Shown: piece after piece, positions 40,398 to 48,402 of the stretch
How the letters are laid out: each line of letters opens with the position of its first letter
How positions within the stretch are numbered: position 1 is the first letter of the stretch
Assembly: GCF_030317115.1 (NCBI RefSeq)
Contig: NZ_JASZYF010000010.1
Coordinates: forward strand, 62,001 to 126,000
Direction of reading: 5' to 3'
Length of the DNA stretch: 64,000 nt
DNA from: Variovorax gracilis
GTDB taxonomy: Bacteria > Pseudomonadota > Gammaproteobacteria > Burkholderiales > Burkholderiaceae_C
Notes under the pieces: generated by a model
The model's input: the letters and a program-made list of their open reading frames with translations, nothing else
What the model was told of the DNA's origin: nothing
Database searches by the model: none
Program-made: the position numbers and the translations under genes

Positions 40398-42167
40398 ATG
40401 TTTGCTGCCGCGCACTACGCGGCGCTGGCGGTGTTCGTCGTCGCCTGTTGGGGTATCGGACGGATGCTGGTGACGCGCATCGGCGTGCCGGTGCGCCGCG
40501 ATGTCTGGCTCGAAACCGCGATGGCGATCGCCGCCGGCATCGGCATCGTCATCTGCGTCTTCCAGGCCTTTGCCATTGCCGGCCGGTTCAACGTGGCTGC
40601 CGTCCTGTTCGTGGTCGCGGCGGGCATCGCGGCGGCGCTGGCGCAGATGCGTGCGTGGGTGCGCGAGCTGCGCTTGCGCGAAGTGGCGGCGGCGCTGTCC
40701 TGGCTCGAGAAGCTGGGCATGCTCGTCCTGGCGATCGTCGCCGTGCCGGCGCTGGTGGCGCCCCTGGCCCCGCCGATCGCCTTCGACGAGCTGATGTACC
40801 ACCTGCCCTATGCGCGCGAGGTGGCCCACACCGGCTCGCTCGGCATCTACGAGTGGCTTCGCTACCCCTGGTTTCCGTACAACTTCAACCTGCTCTATGC
40901 CGCCGCGCTGATGCTCGGCGACGACGTGCTGCCGCACTTCGCGAACGCGCTCGCGGGCTGGCTGTCGGTGTGGATCGTCTACCGCCTGGGCGTGGTGCAC
41001 GTGAACCGCGTGGTCGCCTGCATCGGCGCCGCGATCTGGCTCGGGCTCGGCGACTATTCCAATGCGCTGATCGACATGAGCGTCGCGCTCTTCGTGCTCG
41101 CGGCCTGCTCGGCCTTGTGGTGGTGGCGCGAATCGCCGCGCACGGGCGCGGGCTGGCTGGCGCTCGCGGCCTTCTTCCTTGGCGTCGCGGCCGGCTCCAA
41201 GTACCAGGCATTGACCGTCACGCCGCTGGTGGCGGTGTTCGTGCTGCTGCACGAGCGTCGCCCGCGCGTGCTGGCCGTGGCGCTGGTGAGCTTCCTGATC
41301 CCCTGCGTGTACTGGTACGCGCGCAACGCCTTCATGACAGGCGACCCCTTCAATCCGATCGGCGCGCGCGTGTTCGGCTTCACCAACTGGAACGCCCAGG
41401 ACTACCTCATGCAGTTCCAGGACGTGCGCGACCATGCGTCCCTGCCGAGCCCGCTCATCTGGGCGGTGCTGGCCGTGCCCTTCAGCGCCTCCTGGAAGCG
41501 TTCGGCCGCGGTGCGCGCCGCCTTCGTGTTCTGTGTCTACTCGCTGTTCGTCTGGGGCCTGACCTCGCGCTACCCGCGCTACCTGACGGCGTCCTTTCCG
41601 ATCCTGGCACTGACCGCCGGCGTGGGTTGGCAGACGATCTTCGGCGGCATCGCCCTCCGTCTGCGGAGGGCCATGCCCGAGCGCGATCTGGGCGGCGGGC
41701 TCGACCGGGCAGGGCGTTGGCTGGGCATCGTCCTGCTGGCGGTGCTGGTGGCCTTCGGCGTGTATCAAACGCGAAGGAAGGCGGTGATGGTCGCCACCAC
41801 GCCCGCCGAGCGCGAAGCGGTCCTGCGAAAGCACGTGCCGGGCTACGCCGTCATGGACTACCTGCGCGAGCACGCGACCGGCCGCGTCTACCAGATCGCG
41901 CTGATCGAGGCGACCTACTACGGACCCAACCCGGTCTGGGGCGACGCGCTCGGGCCCTGGCGGTATTCGGACTTCATCACCCTCCCGTCCGCCGAGTTCG
42001 CGCGCAAGCTGGCCGGGCTGGGCTTCGAGGCCATCGCCATCGCGGGGCCCAATGCACCGATGCTGGAGGCGCAGCCCGGCTTTCTTGACCAATTCGCCCT
42101 GATGTACGAAAAAGACGGCGCCAAGGCCTATCGAAACCTCCAATACAAGAATGACCGGAAGCCCTGA
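40398..42167 (+). CDS. GT39-like polytopic membrane glycosyltransferase
   Basis: 589-residue inner-membrane protein with about ten to twelve helices. The family's acidic motif after the first helices is seen as FDELMYHLPYAREV (near residue 134), followed by a periplasmic C-terminal domain. Such GT-C enzymes transfer sugars from polyprenyl-phosphate donors to lipids, polysaccharides or proteins. It overlaps the GT2 gene by 17 bases. Start uncertain: the ATG used lies about 16 bases after GGGGAGG, so a nearby TTG is possible. Confidence 0.82.
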   Translation: MFAAAHYAALAVFVVACWGIGRMLVTRIGVPVRRDVWLETAMAIAAGIGIVICVFQAFAIAGRFNVAAVLFVVAAGIAAALAQMRAWVRELRLREVAAALSWLEKLGMLVLAIVAVPALVAPLAPPIAFDELMYHLPYAREVAHTGSLGIYEWLRYPWFPYNFNLLYAAALMLGDDVLPHFANALAGWLSVWIVYRLGVVHVNRVVACIGAAIWLGLGDYSNALIDMSVALFVLAACSALWWWRESPRTGAGWLALAAFFLGVAAGSKYQALTVTPLVAVFVLLHERRPRVLAVALVSFLIPCVYWYARNAFMTGDPFNPIGARVFGFTNWNAQDYLMQFQDVRDHASLPSPLIWAVLAVPFSASWKRSAAVRAAFVFCVYSLFVWGLTSRYPRYLTASFPILALTAGVGWQTIFGGIALRLRRAMPERDLGGGLDRAGRWLGIVLLAVLVAFGVYQTRRKAVMVATTPAEREAVLRKHVPGYAVMDYLREHATGRVYQIALIEATYYGPNPVWGDALGPWRYSDFITLPSAEFARKLAGLGFEAIAIAGPNAPMLEAQPGFLDQFALMYEKDGAKAYRNLQYKNDRKP

Positions 42168-43113
42168 CCCGCGCGCCCTGCGCGTAGCCGCCGTAATTCC
42201 GTGCTTCAACGAGGCACTTTCGATTGTCCAGGTGGTGGACGAATTCCGCGCGGCGCTGCCCGAGGCGGAGATCCACGTCTTCGACAACAACTCGACCGAC
42301 GGCACCGCCGAGGTCGCGAGGGCGAGCGGCGCCACCGTGACGCACGTGGCCCTGCGCGGCAAGGGCAATGTGGCGCGCCGCATGTTCGCGGACGTCGAGG
42401 CCGATGTCTACGTGATGGTCGATGGCGACGCCACCTACGACGTGCGCGACATCCGCCAGCACATCGACCTGCTGGTGCGGGACAACCTCGACATGATCGT
42501 CGGCTCGCGCATCGACGACGGCGAGGATGCGCAGACCTACCGGCGCGGGCATCGATTCGGCAACCGGCTTCTCACCGGCGCGGTGGCCAGGCTCTTCGGC
42601 GGGCACCTGACCGACATGCTGTCGGGCTATCGCGTGTTCTCCAGGCGCTACGCCAAGTCCTTTCCGGCCGTGTCGGAAGGCTTCGAGATCGAGACCGAGC
42701 TGACGGTCCACGCCCTGGAGCTGCGCATGCCCTTTGCGGAAGTGCCGGTGCTCTACCGCTCGCGGCCCGAAGGCTCGGAGAGCAAGCTGTCGACCTACCG
42801 CGACGGCTGGCGCATCCTGAAGACTATCTGCAAGCTCTTCGTCAGTGAGCGGCCCTTGCTGTTCTTCAGCAGCGTCGCTGGCGTGCTCGCGCTGCTGTCG
42901 GTGATCCTGGCCGAGCCGCTGCTGGTCACCTACCTGCGCACCGGACTGGTCCCCCGCCTGCCGACCGCGGTGTTCGTGACCGGCACCATGCTGGTCGCGA
43001 TGCTGGCCTTCGTCTGCGGCGTCGTTCTGCATACCGTGACGATCGGCCGGCAGGAAGCCAAGCGGCTGCGCTACCTCGCCATTCCGGGCGTGCGGCATCG
43101 CGGCTTGCCATGA
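42151..43113 (+). CDS. GT2 polyprenyl-phosphate glycosyltransferase (GtrB/DPM-like)
   Basis: 320 residues. GT-A catalytic domain with VIPCFNEA near 15, FDNNSTDGT near 44 and the metal-binding DGDATYD near 90, followed by two C-terminal transmembrane helices (about 230-310). It should load a sugar from a nucleotide donor on to undecaprenyl phosphate on the cytoplasmic side, providing the substrate for the GT39-like partner upstream. Overlaps both neighbours. Confidence 0.9.
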   Translation: MTGSPDPRALRVAAVIPCFNEALSIVQVVDEFRAALPEAEIHVFDNNSTDGTAEVARASGATVTHVALRGKGNVARRMFADVEADVYVMVDGDATYDVRDIRQHIDLLVRDNLDMIVGSRIDDGEDAQTYRRGHRFGNRLLTGAVARLFGGHLTDMLSGYRVFSRRYAKSFPAVSEGFEIETELTVHALELRMPFAEVPVLYRSRPEGSESKLSTYRDGWRILKTICKLFVSERPLLFFSSVAGVLALLSVILAEPLLVTYLRTGLVPRLPTAVFVTGTMLVAMLAFVCGVVLHTVTIGRQEAKRLRYLAIPGVRHRGLP

Positions 43114-43508
43114 AGGCGGGGCGGGAGTTCCTGTCCTTCGCGGCCGTCGGGGTGCTCGGCTTCGGGGTCGATCTGGGCGTTCTCTACCTCGTTGCGCCGT
43201 TCCTGGGGTGGTACGGGGCACGGGTGGTCTCCTTCATCGCGGCGGCCACCGCGACCTGGGCGCTGAACCGGCGCTACACGTTCACGGCGCGGCGCCCGGG
43301 TTCGTCGCTGGCGCGCGAGTATGCGCACTACCTGCTGACCATGCTGGCAGGGGCGATGGTGAACTACACGGTCTATGTGCTGACGCTGCACTGGGTCGGT
43401 GGCCCGCTGGCCCCGGCGCTCGGCGTGGCGCTCGGGAGTTGCGCGGGGCTGGCGGTCAACTTCCTGTCGGCGCGGCACCTGGTCTTCAAGTCCGCGCGCA
43501 AGCACTGA
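43110..43508 (+). CDS. GtrA-family membrane protein
   Basis: 132 residues with four predicted helices, typical GtrA blocks FAAVGVLGFGVDLGVLYL at the start and ALNRRYTF near 50. Members are thought to flip or help flip polyprenyl-phosphate sugars. ATGA-type overlap with the GT2 gene completes a three-gene cassette. Ends at a hairpin facing the converging enamidase gene. Confidence 0.92.
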   Translation: MKAGREFLSFAAVGVLGFGVDLGVLYLVAPFLGWYGARVVSFIAAATATWALNRRYTFTARRPGSSLAREYAHYLLTMLAGAMVNYTVYVLTLHWVGGPLAPALGVALGSCAGLAVNFLSARHLVFKSARKH

Positions 43509-43512
43509 ACGA

Positions 43513-43537
43513 CCTCTTCAGCCAGAGGGAGAAGAGG
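43513..43537. terminator. Hairpin between converging genes
   Basis: CCTCTTC (43513-43519) and GAAGAGG (43531-43537) form a stem with an eleven-base loop in the 32-base gap between the gtrA-like and enamidase stops. It can serve both strands; T tracts are short. Confidence 0.5.
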
Positions 43538-43540
43538 CTT

Positions 43541-44740
43541 TCAGTGCGCGCCTGAAACCACCACCGGAATCTCCGTCGCGGGCGGCGTATTGCGGCTGCG
43601 GCCGCAGCGCACGATACCGTCGATCATGACCATCCCCACGCCCGGAATGTCGCCGAGCTGCACGCTCTCGAGCAGGGTCTTGCCGGGCGTGTGCTGCGCA
43701 CGGTCCATGAAGACGAAATCGGCATCGCGTCCGACCTCGACCAGCCCGCAGTTGAGCTTGCGGATGCGCGCCGTGTTGCCCGTCGCAAAGCAGAACACCA
43801 GCTCGGCCGGGATGCCCGCGATCGACGACAGCATCGACACCATGCGCAGGATGCCCAGCGGCTGCACGCCAGAGCCGGCCGGCCCGTCGGTGCCGAGGAT
43901 CACGCGGTGCGGGCACTTGAGATCGAGTGCCGCCTTCGCCGCCGCGATCGCGACGCGCTCGTTGCCGTTGTGCACGATCTCGATGGCTCGCGACGACTTC
44001 TCGCACAGCTCGCACACGTGCGCCTCGGGCAGCGAGGTGTGGCCGCCGTTGATGTGGCCGATGACATCCGCATCGGCTTCGAGCACCACGTCCTTGTCGA
44101 TCAGGCCCGAGCCGGGGATCGACGGTCCGCCCGTATGGATCGTGCTCTGGATGCCGTACTTGCGCGCCCAGGCCACCATTTCCTTGGCTTCGTAGCCGGC
44201 CTTGACCGAGCCGAGGCCCACCTCGCCGAGCAGGCCCACGCCGGCTTCGGCCAGCTCCTTGAAGTCGCTCTCGACCATGCCCTTCTCGATGACCGGAGCG
44301 CCGGCCAGCACCTTCACGCCGCCGGGGCGGAAGTTGTCGAAGGCGCGCTGCGCGGTGATGGCGAGCGCCTTCAGGCCGACGATGTCCTTGGGGCGGCCCG
44401 GCAGATGCACCTCGCCGGCGGATATCATGGTGGTCACGCCGCCGTTCATCGTCGAATCGATCCAGCCGATCTGGCCCTGGCGCGGCGTCCAGTCGCCGAA
44501 GACGGGGTGCACGTGGCTGTCGATGAGGCCGGGCGCGACACAGGTCTTCTTGCAGTCGATGATGGTCTGCGCGCCTTCCAGGTCGCAGTCCTTCTCCTTG
44601 CCGACCGCGACGATCAGGCCGTCGTTCACGACGATGGTGTCGGCGTCGAGGATGGGCTTGTCGATGTCGCCCGAGAGCAGCAGGCCTATGTTCCGGATGA
44701 CGACCTTGCCCGACTTGGCGCCGGTTGCGACTTCTGCCAT
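43541..44740 (-). CDS. Enamidase (amidohydrolase of reductive nicotinate degradation)
   Basis: 399-residue amidohydrolase. In Eubacterium barkeri the homologue hydrolyses 1,4,5,6-tetrahydro-6-oxonicotinate to 2-formylglutarate and ammonia. Zn ligands His76 and His78 in DSHVHPV, then Glu in LLGEVGLGS, His in TIHTGG and GHINGG, and Asp in GTDGPAGSG. The blocks GVTTMISAGEVHLPGRPKD and LESVQLGDIPGVGMVMIDG resemble what I remember of the E. barkeri enzyme closely. It is the last gene of the minus-strand arm ena-tetR-fpr. Start at the ATG one base beyond the tetR stop. Assignment by recognition, not alignment. Confidence 0.85.
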   Translation of the reverse strand: MAEVATGAKSGKVVIRNIGLLLSGDIDKPILDADTIVVNDGLIVAVGKEKDCDLEGAQTIIDCKKTCVAPGLIDSHVHPVFGDWTPRQGQIGWIDSTMNGGVTTMISAGEVHLPGRPKDIVGLKALAITAQRAFDNFRPGGVKVLAGAPVIEKGMVESDFKELAEAGVGLLGEVGLGSVKAGYEAKEMVAWARKYGIQSTIHTGGPSIPGSGLIDKDVVLEADADVIGHINGGHTSLPEAHVCELCEKSSRAIEIVHNGNERVAIAAAKAALDLKCPHRVILGTDGPAGSGVQPLGILRMVSMLSSIAGIPAELVFCFATGNTARIRKLNCGLVEVGRDADFVFMDRAQHTPGKTLLESVQLGDIPGVGMVMIDGIVRCGRSRNTPPATEIPVVVSGAH

Positions 44741-44741
44741 G

Positions 44742-44820
44742 TCAGGCCTCCCGCCGGGCCGCCCCGAGGGAGGCCTGCGCCCCCTTGGGGGGCAGCGAAC
44801 GAATGAGAGCTTTGGGGGCC
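44742..44820 (-). repeat. Dispersed repeat, B-type copy read as the tetR 3' end
   Basis: On the minus strand GCCCCCCAAGGGGGCGCAGG and CTCGGGGCGGCCCGGCGGGA carry the family's inverted C-run/G-run elements. Unlike other copies it is in frame with, and inside, the gene before it, ending exactly at the tetR stop codon. Confidence 0.65.
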
Positions 44821-45527
44821 ATGTTGTCCTCGTGGGGTAGGGTGGGTTCTTCTTCGGAAGCTCGGGCATCGACCGTGCGCAGCACCGTCTCGATCACGAA
44901 GTCTTCCCAGTGCGCGACCGCCTCCGGCGTCTCCAGCGGCTCGCCGAGGAATGCGGTCAGCGTGTGGCGGTTCGACGTGTAGAAATAGCCGGTGGAGGCA
45001 ATGAGGAGGTACAGGTCGCGCGCCGCCACGTCCTTGCGGAACAGGCCCTGTGCCACGCCGCTCGCCACGATCTCCCGGATGATCGAGATCGCCCGCGACG
45101 AATACTCGCGCGCCCGCAGCGACTTGGCGATGTGGCGGCCCTTGTGCAGGTTCTCGGTGTTGAGCAGGGTGACGAACTCGGGGTTCTTGCGGTAGTAGCC
45201 CAGCACGAAGCGGATCAGCGCCGTGAGCGATTCGACCGGGCGTGTCGCGTCGAGATCGATCGCGGCCTCGGCGTCGTCCATGCGCCGGTAGATGCCTTCG
45301 AGCACCGCGATGAAGAGGCCTTCCTTGCTGCCGAAGTAGTAATAGATCATGCGGTCGTACGACTTCGCGGCCTTCGAGATCTTCTCGACGCTGCCGCCGT
45401 CATAGCCGTACTTCGCGAACACCTTGGTCGCCGCGCGCAGGATGCTCTCGCGCGTGGCCTGTGCCGCCGCCTCGCGCACGCCGGTGCGGCGTGTCGCGGC
45501 CTTGGGTGCAGTCTTGCGCTCGGCCAT
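44742..45527 (-). CDS. TetR/AcrR-family regulator of the nicotinate cluster
   Basis: 261 residues. N-terminal HTH about 20-65 (RESILRAATKVFAKYG, then SVEKISKAAKSYDRMIYYYFGSKEGLF) and a helical ligand-binding domain. The last roughly 20 residues, RSLPPKGAQASLGAARREA, are encoded by a dispersed repeat and probably form a disordered tail. Located between fpr and enamidase genes; the large palindrome at 46513-46533 is its likely operator. Pseudomonas uses a TetR protein (NicS) to control nicAB, so a similar role is reasonable. Confidence 0.88.
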   Translation of the reverse strand: MAERKTAPKAATRRTGVREAAAQATRESILRAATKVFAKYGYDGGSVEKISKAAKSYDRMIYYYFGSKEGLFIAVLEGIYRRMDDAEAAIDLDATRPVESLTALIRFVLGYYRKNPEFVTLLNTENLHKGRHIAKSLRAREYSSRAISIIREIVASGVAQGLFRKDVAARDLYLLIASTGYFYTSNRHTLTAFLGEPLETPEAVAHWEDFVIETVLRTVDARASEEEPTLPHEDNMAPKALIRSLPPKGAQASLGAARREA

Positions 45528-45551
45528 GGAGAGACTCAGGAGGCGTGGACC

Positions 45552-45648
45552 CAGAGGCGGCCGCCGCCGGGCCGCCCCAAGGCGAGCCGCGCCGCCCCCT
45601 CGGGGGGTGGAGTGACACGAGCGCAGCGAGTGAAAAGCCGGGGGGTCG
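45552..45648 (-). repeat. Dispersed repeat, B-type copy 1
   Basis: Begins directly after the fpr stop on the minus strand with CGACCCCCCGGCTTTTCACT and contains CCACCCCCCGAGGGGGCGG plus a TTGGGGCGGCCCGG element. Shares its first third with the A type, while the second half differs. Confidence 0.75.
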
Positions 45649-46422
45649 TCATTTCTCGGCGAAGGCGCGTTCGACCACGAAGTCGCCGGGGGTGGACGTG
45701 TTGCCTTCCTTGAAACCGCGCGCTTCCAGGATGTGCTTGAGGTCAACCAGCAGGCCGGGGCTGCCGCACAGCATCACGCGGTCTTCGGCGGCATTAAGCG
45801 GCGGCAGGCCCAGGTCGTCGGTGAGCTTGTTGCTCTCGATCAGCTCGGTGATGCGGCCCATGTTGCGGAACTCCTCGCGCGTCACCGTCGGGTAGTAGAG
45901 CAATTGCTTGTCGATCATCTCGCCCAGGAATTCATGCTTGGGCAGGTGGTCGGTCACGAGGTCGTGATAGGCCAGCTCGTCGATCTGGCGCACGCCGTGC
46001 ACCAGGATGACCTGCTCGAACTTCTCGTAGGTCTCGGGGTCGCGGATGATGCTCATGAACGGTGCCAGGCCTGTGCCCGTGCCGAACAGGTAGAGCCGCT
46101 TGCCGGGGAGCGTGTAGTCGATCAGCAGCGTGCCCGTGGGCTTGCGGCCCACGATGATGGTGTCGCCCACCTGGATGTGCTGGAGCTTCGAGGTCAGGGG
46201 GCCTTCTTCCACCTTGATGCTCAGGAACTCCAGGTGCTCCTCGTAGTTGGGGCTGACGATGCTGTACGCACGCAGGAGCGGCTTGTTGTTGACCTTCAGG
46301 CCGATCATCGTGAAGTGGCCGTTGGAAAAACGCAGGGCCGGATCGCGCGTGGTGGTGAAGGTGAACAGGCGGTCGGTCCAGTGATGGACGCTCAACACAC
46401 GTTCTTCGCTGAATGCACTCAT
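45649..46422 (-). CDS. fpr: Ferredoxin--NADP reductase
   Basis: 257-residue FAD enzyme of the bacterial Fpr type. FAD-binding RAYSIVSP near 50 and the NADP-binding FGTGTGLAPFMS near 113, C-terminal VERAFAEK. It moves electrons between NADPH and ferredoxin. Placed back to back with 6-hydroxynicotinate reductase, whose characterised relative uses reduced ferredoxin, so it probably regenerates that donor. First gene of the minus-strand arm. Confidence 0.93.
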   Translation of the reverse strand: MSAFSEERVLSVHHWTDRLFTFTTTRDPALRFSNGHFTMIGLKVNNKPLLRAYSIVSPNYEEHLEFLSIKVEEGPLTSKLQHIQVGDTIIVGRKPTGTLLIDYTLPGKRLYLFGTGTGLAPFMSIIRDPETYEKFEQVILVHGVRQIDELAYHDLVTDHLPKHEFLGEMIDKQLLYYPTVTREEFRNMGRITELIESNKLTDDLGLPPLNAAEDRVMLCGSPGLLVDLKHILEARGFKEGNTSTPGDFVVERAFAEK

Positions 46423-46490
46423 AAAGGTCAGGAATGGTTATGAACGAAAAAGGGAACTCCCGATTGTCGGCGACGTCCACGAAAACACCA

Positions 46491-46533
46491 TTGCAAGCAT
46501 CGGGCCCGTTTGCTACATTGATCTTCAATGTAG
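46491..46533 (+). promoter_or_regulatory. Promoter and TetR-type palindrome controlling the nicotinate cluster
   Basis: A sigma-70 promoter, TTGCAA at 46491 and TACATT at 46514 with a 17-base spacer, points to the 6-hydroxynicotinate reductase gene. CTACATTGA (46513-46521) and TCAATGTAG (46525-46533) form a perfect nine-base inverted repeat with a three-base centre. It covers the -10 box and the start of transcription, ideal for repression. Confidence 0.65.
46492..46507 (-). promoter_or_regulatory. Possible sigma-54 promoter for the fpr-tetR-enamidase arm
   Basis: On the minus strand GGGCCCGATGCTTGCA has GG and GC ten bases apart and matches the sigma-54 consensus except at two positions. 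Transcription would begin near 46482, about 60 bases before fpr. Overlap with the sigma-70 -35 box of the other strand weakens the call. Confidence 0.35.
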
Positions 46534-46549
46534 TGTTTGCCACATGAAA

Positions 46550-46567
46550 GTGTAGGGAATGCTACAC
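46550..46567. promoter_or_regulatory. Second inverted repeat in the nicotinate control region
   Basis: GTGTAG (46550-46555) and CTACAC (46562-46567) form an inverted repeat with a six-base spacer. The CTAC half-site is shared with the larger palindrome 17 bases upstream, suggesting a secondary site for the same regulator. Confidence 0.45.
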
Positions 46568-46616
46568 AAACGTCACTTCCAGCACAAGAGCCAGTGCAAG
46601 AGGGTCAACGGCACAG

Positions 46617-48284
46617 ATGTTGCACGACCGATTGCCTGATTCCCACGAGACGCCCGCGATGACCGAACATACGAAGACAGACGGATTGCCCGGCATGGAC
46701 ATGCCGGTATTGCCCGAGGCCACCGGCCGCGCGCCGCTGCGCAACGAGAAGATGAGCACCAGCAAGGTGGAGTGCAACGCCTGTCCCGTGCTGTGCCAGA
46801 TCTCCGAGGGACGCACCGGCGCCTGCGACCGCTATGCCAACCGCGACGGCGTGCTGGTGCGCGTCGATCCGGTGGTGTTGCTGCGCCGCGAACTCGCCAG
46901 CGAATCCCCCGCGCTCGTGCCCTTCGCCCGGGTGAACGCCGAACTCGACGAGGTGGAGCGCAGCGCCGAGCCGGTCGTCGACCCCGACTGGAACGGCGAT
47001 CTCCTTCGTGCCGACGAGGTCTTTGTCACCGGCGTGGGCTCGTCCACCACCTATCCCGACTACAAGCCCGCGCCCTTCATCGTGGCGTCAAAGGCGCAGG
47101 GCGTGGACATGGTGACGGTCGTGACCGAAGGCATCTTCAGCTACTGCAGCTTCAAGGTGAAGATCGACACCGACCGCTTTCTTGGCGCCGAGCAGGCCAA
47201 TGTGCGCTACCGCGGCGAAGTGGTGGGGCATGTCACGACCGCCGAATACGGCTCGCAAATGCTGTCGCTGGGCGGCGTGCACCACCTCACCGGCGGCAGC
47301 AAGAAGGAAGGGCGCATGACCGCCGAACTGATGCAGCTGCTCGGCAACAAGAAGCCGGTCGAATGCGTGATCGACGGTGGCGCCAGCATGGTGATCCAGG
47401 CCGGCAAGGCGCCGATCGTCAATGGAGTGGAAGAACAGCGCATGCGGGTCGGCTGCGGCTCGGCGGCGGTCGGCATCTTCGCGCGCCAGTTGTTCGGCCA
47501 TGCCGACGAGGTGGTGGTGGTCGACGACCACATCACCGGCGTCCTGACCGAGCACCAGGCCGGGCGCTGCCTGGACATGCCGGCTTCGGGCATCCAGATG
47601 CGCGGGCGAAAGTCGACGCCGGGGCGCTACTTCCAGGTCGCGAACCCGGGCAATGGCTGGGGCGGCACGGACATCGACGATCCGCTCTCCATCATCGACG
47701 GCTGGGAAGAGGGCGTGGCGCGCCCGGGCCTGCGCCTGCTGATGACTTCGACCACCGGCGAGCATGCGCAGTGGTACGTGCTCGACGAGCAATTGCGCCC
47801 GGTCGAGCAGGAGATGCCGGCCGAGGTGCGCCGCATCGTGGAGCGCATCGGCGAGAACTGCGAGCCCTCGCTGTGCACGGTGCTGTTTCTCGGCGGTGCG
47901 GGTGGCAGCTTGCGTGCCGGCGTGACGGAGAACCCGGTGCTGCTCACCCGCGCCATCAAGCGCGCGCTGGTCAATGTGACCTGCGGTGGCGCGCCCGCTT
48001 ACGTATGGCCCGGTGGCGGCATCACCGTGATGGCCGATGTGCTGCGCATGCCCGACAACAGCTTCGGCACGGTGCCCACGCCCGCGATCGTCGCGCCCAT
48101 CGAATTCAGCATGCGGCGCGAGGACTATGCCGCGCTCGGTGGTCACATGGAGCACGTGTTCTCCCTCGAACAGGCCCTTGCTCGGGGCGCATGGCAAGAC
48201 GACGGTGCGCCGCTGGCGCGCCAATGGCTGCGCATGGACGCGGCCAACCCCTGGCCCTTGGGCCAGCCCCCGATGCTCGGCTAG
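46617..48284 (+). CDS. 6-hydroxynicotinate reductase
   Basis: 555-residue iron-sulfur enzyme. The E. barkeri homologue uses reduced ferredoxin to convert 6-hydroxynicotinate to 1,4,5,6-tetrahydro-6-oxonicotinate. A four-cysteine cluster motif C-x2-C-x3-C-x9-C (Cys53, 56, 60, 70, in VECNACPVLC and TGACDRY) starts the conserved part. Gly-rich blocks (VTGVGSSTTYPDY, FLGGAGGSLRAG, WPGGGITVMAD) follow. Start uncertain: ATG at 46617 used, ATG at 46659 equally possible, both with weak ribosome sites. Divergent from fpr and first gene of a long plus-strand operon. Assignment rests on recalled family features plus context: enamidase, Fpr and NicAB in the same cluster. Confidence 0.82.
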   Translation: MLHDRLPDSHETPAMTEHTKTDGLPGMDMPVLPEATGRAPLRNEKMSTSKVECNACPVLCQISEGRTGACDRYANRDGVLVRVDPVVLLRRELASESPALVPFARVNAELDEVERSAEPVVDPDWNGDLLRADEVFVTGVGSSTTYPDYKPAPFIVASKAQGVDMVTVVTEGIFSYCSFKVKIDTDRFLGAEQANVRYRGEVVGHVTTAEYGSQMLSLGGVHHLTGGSKKEGRMTAELMQLLGNKKPVECVIDGGASMVIQAGKAPIVNGVEEQRMRVGCGSAAVGIFARQLFGHADEVVVVDDHITGVLTEHQAGRCLDMPASGIQMRGRKSTPGRYFQVANPGNGWGGTDIDDPLSIIDGWEEGVARPGLRLLMTSTTGEHAQWYVLDEQLRPVEQEMPAEVRRIVERIGENCEPSLCTVLFLGGAGGSLRAGVTENPVLLTRAIKRALVNVTCGGAPAYVWPGGGITVMADVLRMPDNSFGTVPTPAIVAPIEFSMRREDYAALGGHMEHVFSLEQALARGAWQDDGAPLARQWLRMDAANPWPLGQPPMLG

Positions 48285-48382
48285 AAATGACGGCCCCCCG
48301 GCTTGCCACTGCGTGTGCTTCGCCGCCCCCCGAGAGGGAGGCGCGGCTCGGCTTGGGGCGGCCCGGCCGCGGCCGCATCACC
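48285..48382 (+). repeat. Dispersed repeat, B-type copy 2
   Basis: Starts after the reductase stop with AAATGACGGCCCCCCGGCTT and contains CGCCCCCCGAGAGGGAGGCG and CTTGGGGCGGCCCGGCCGC. Same orientation relative to the preceding gene as copy B1. Confidence 0.75.
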
Positions 48383-48402
48383 GTTTCAGAGAGGTCGGCG
48401 CC

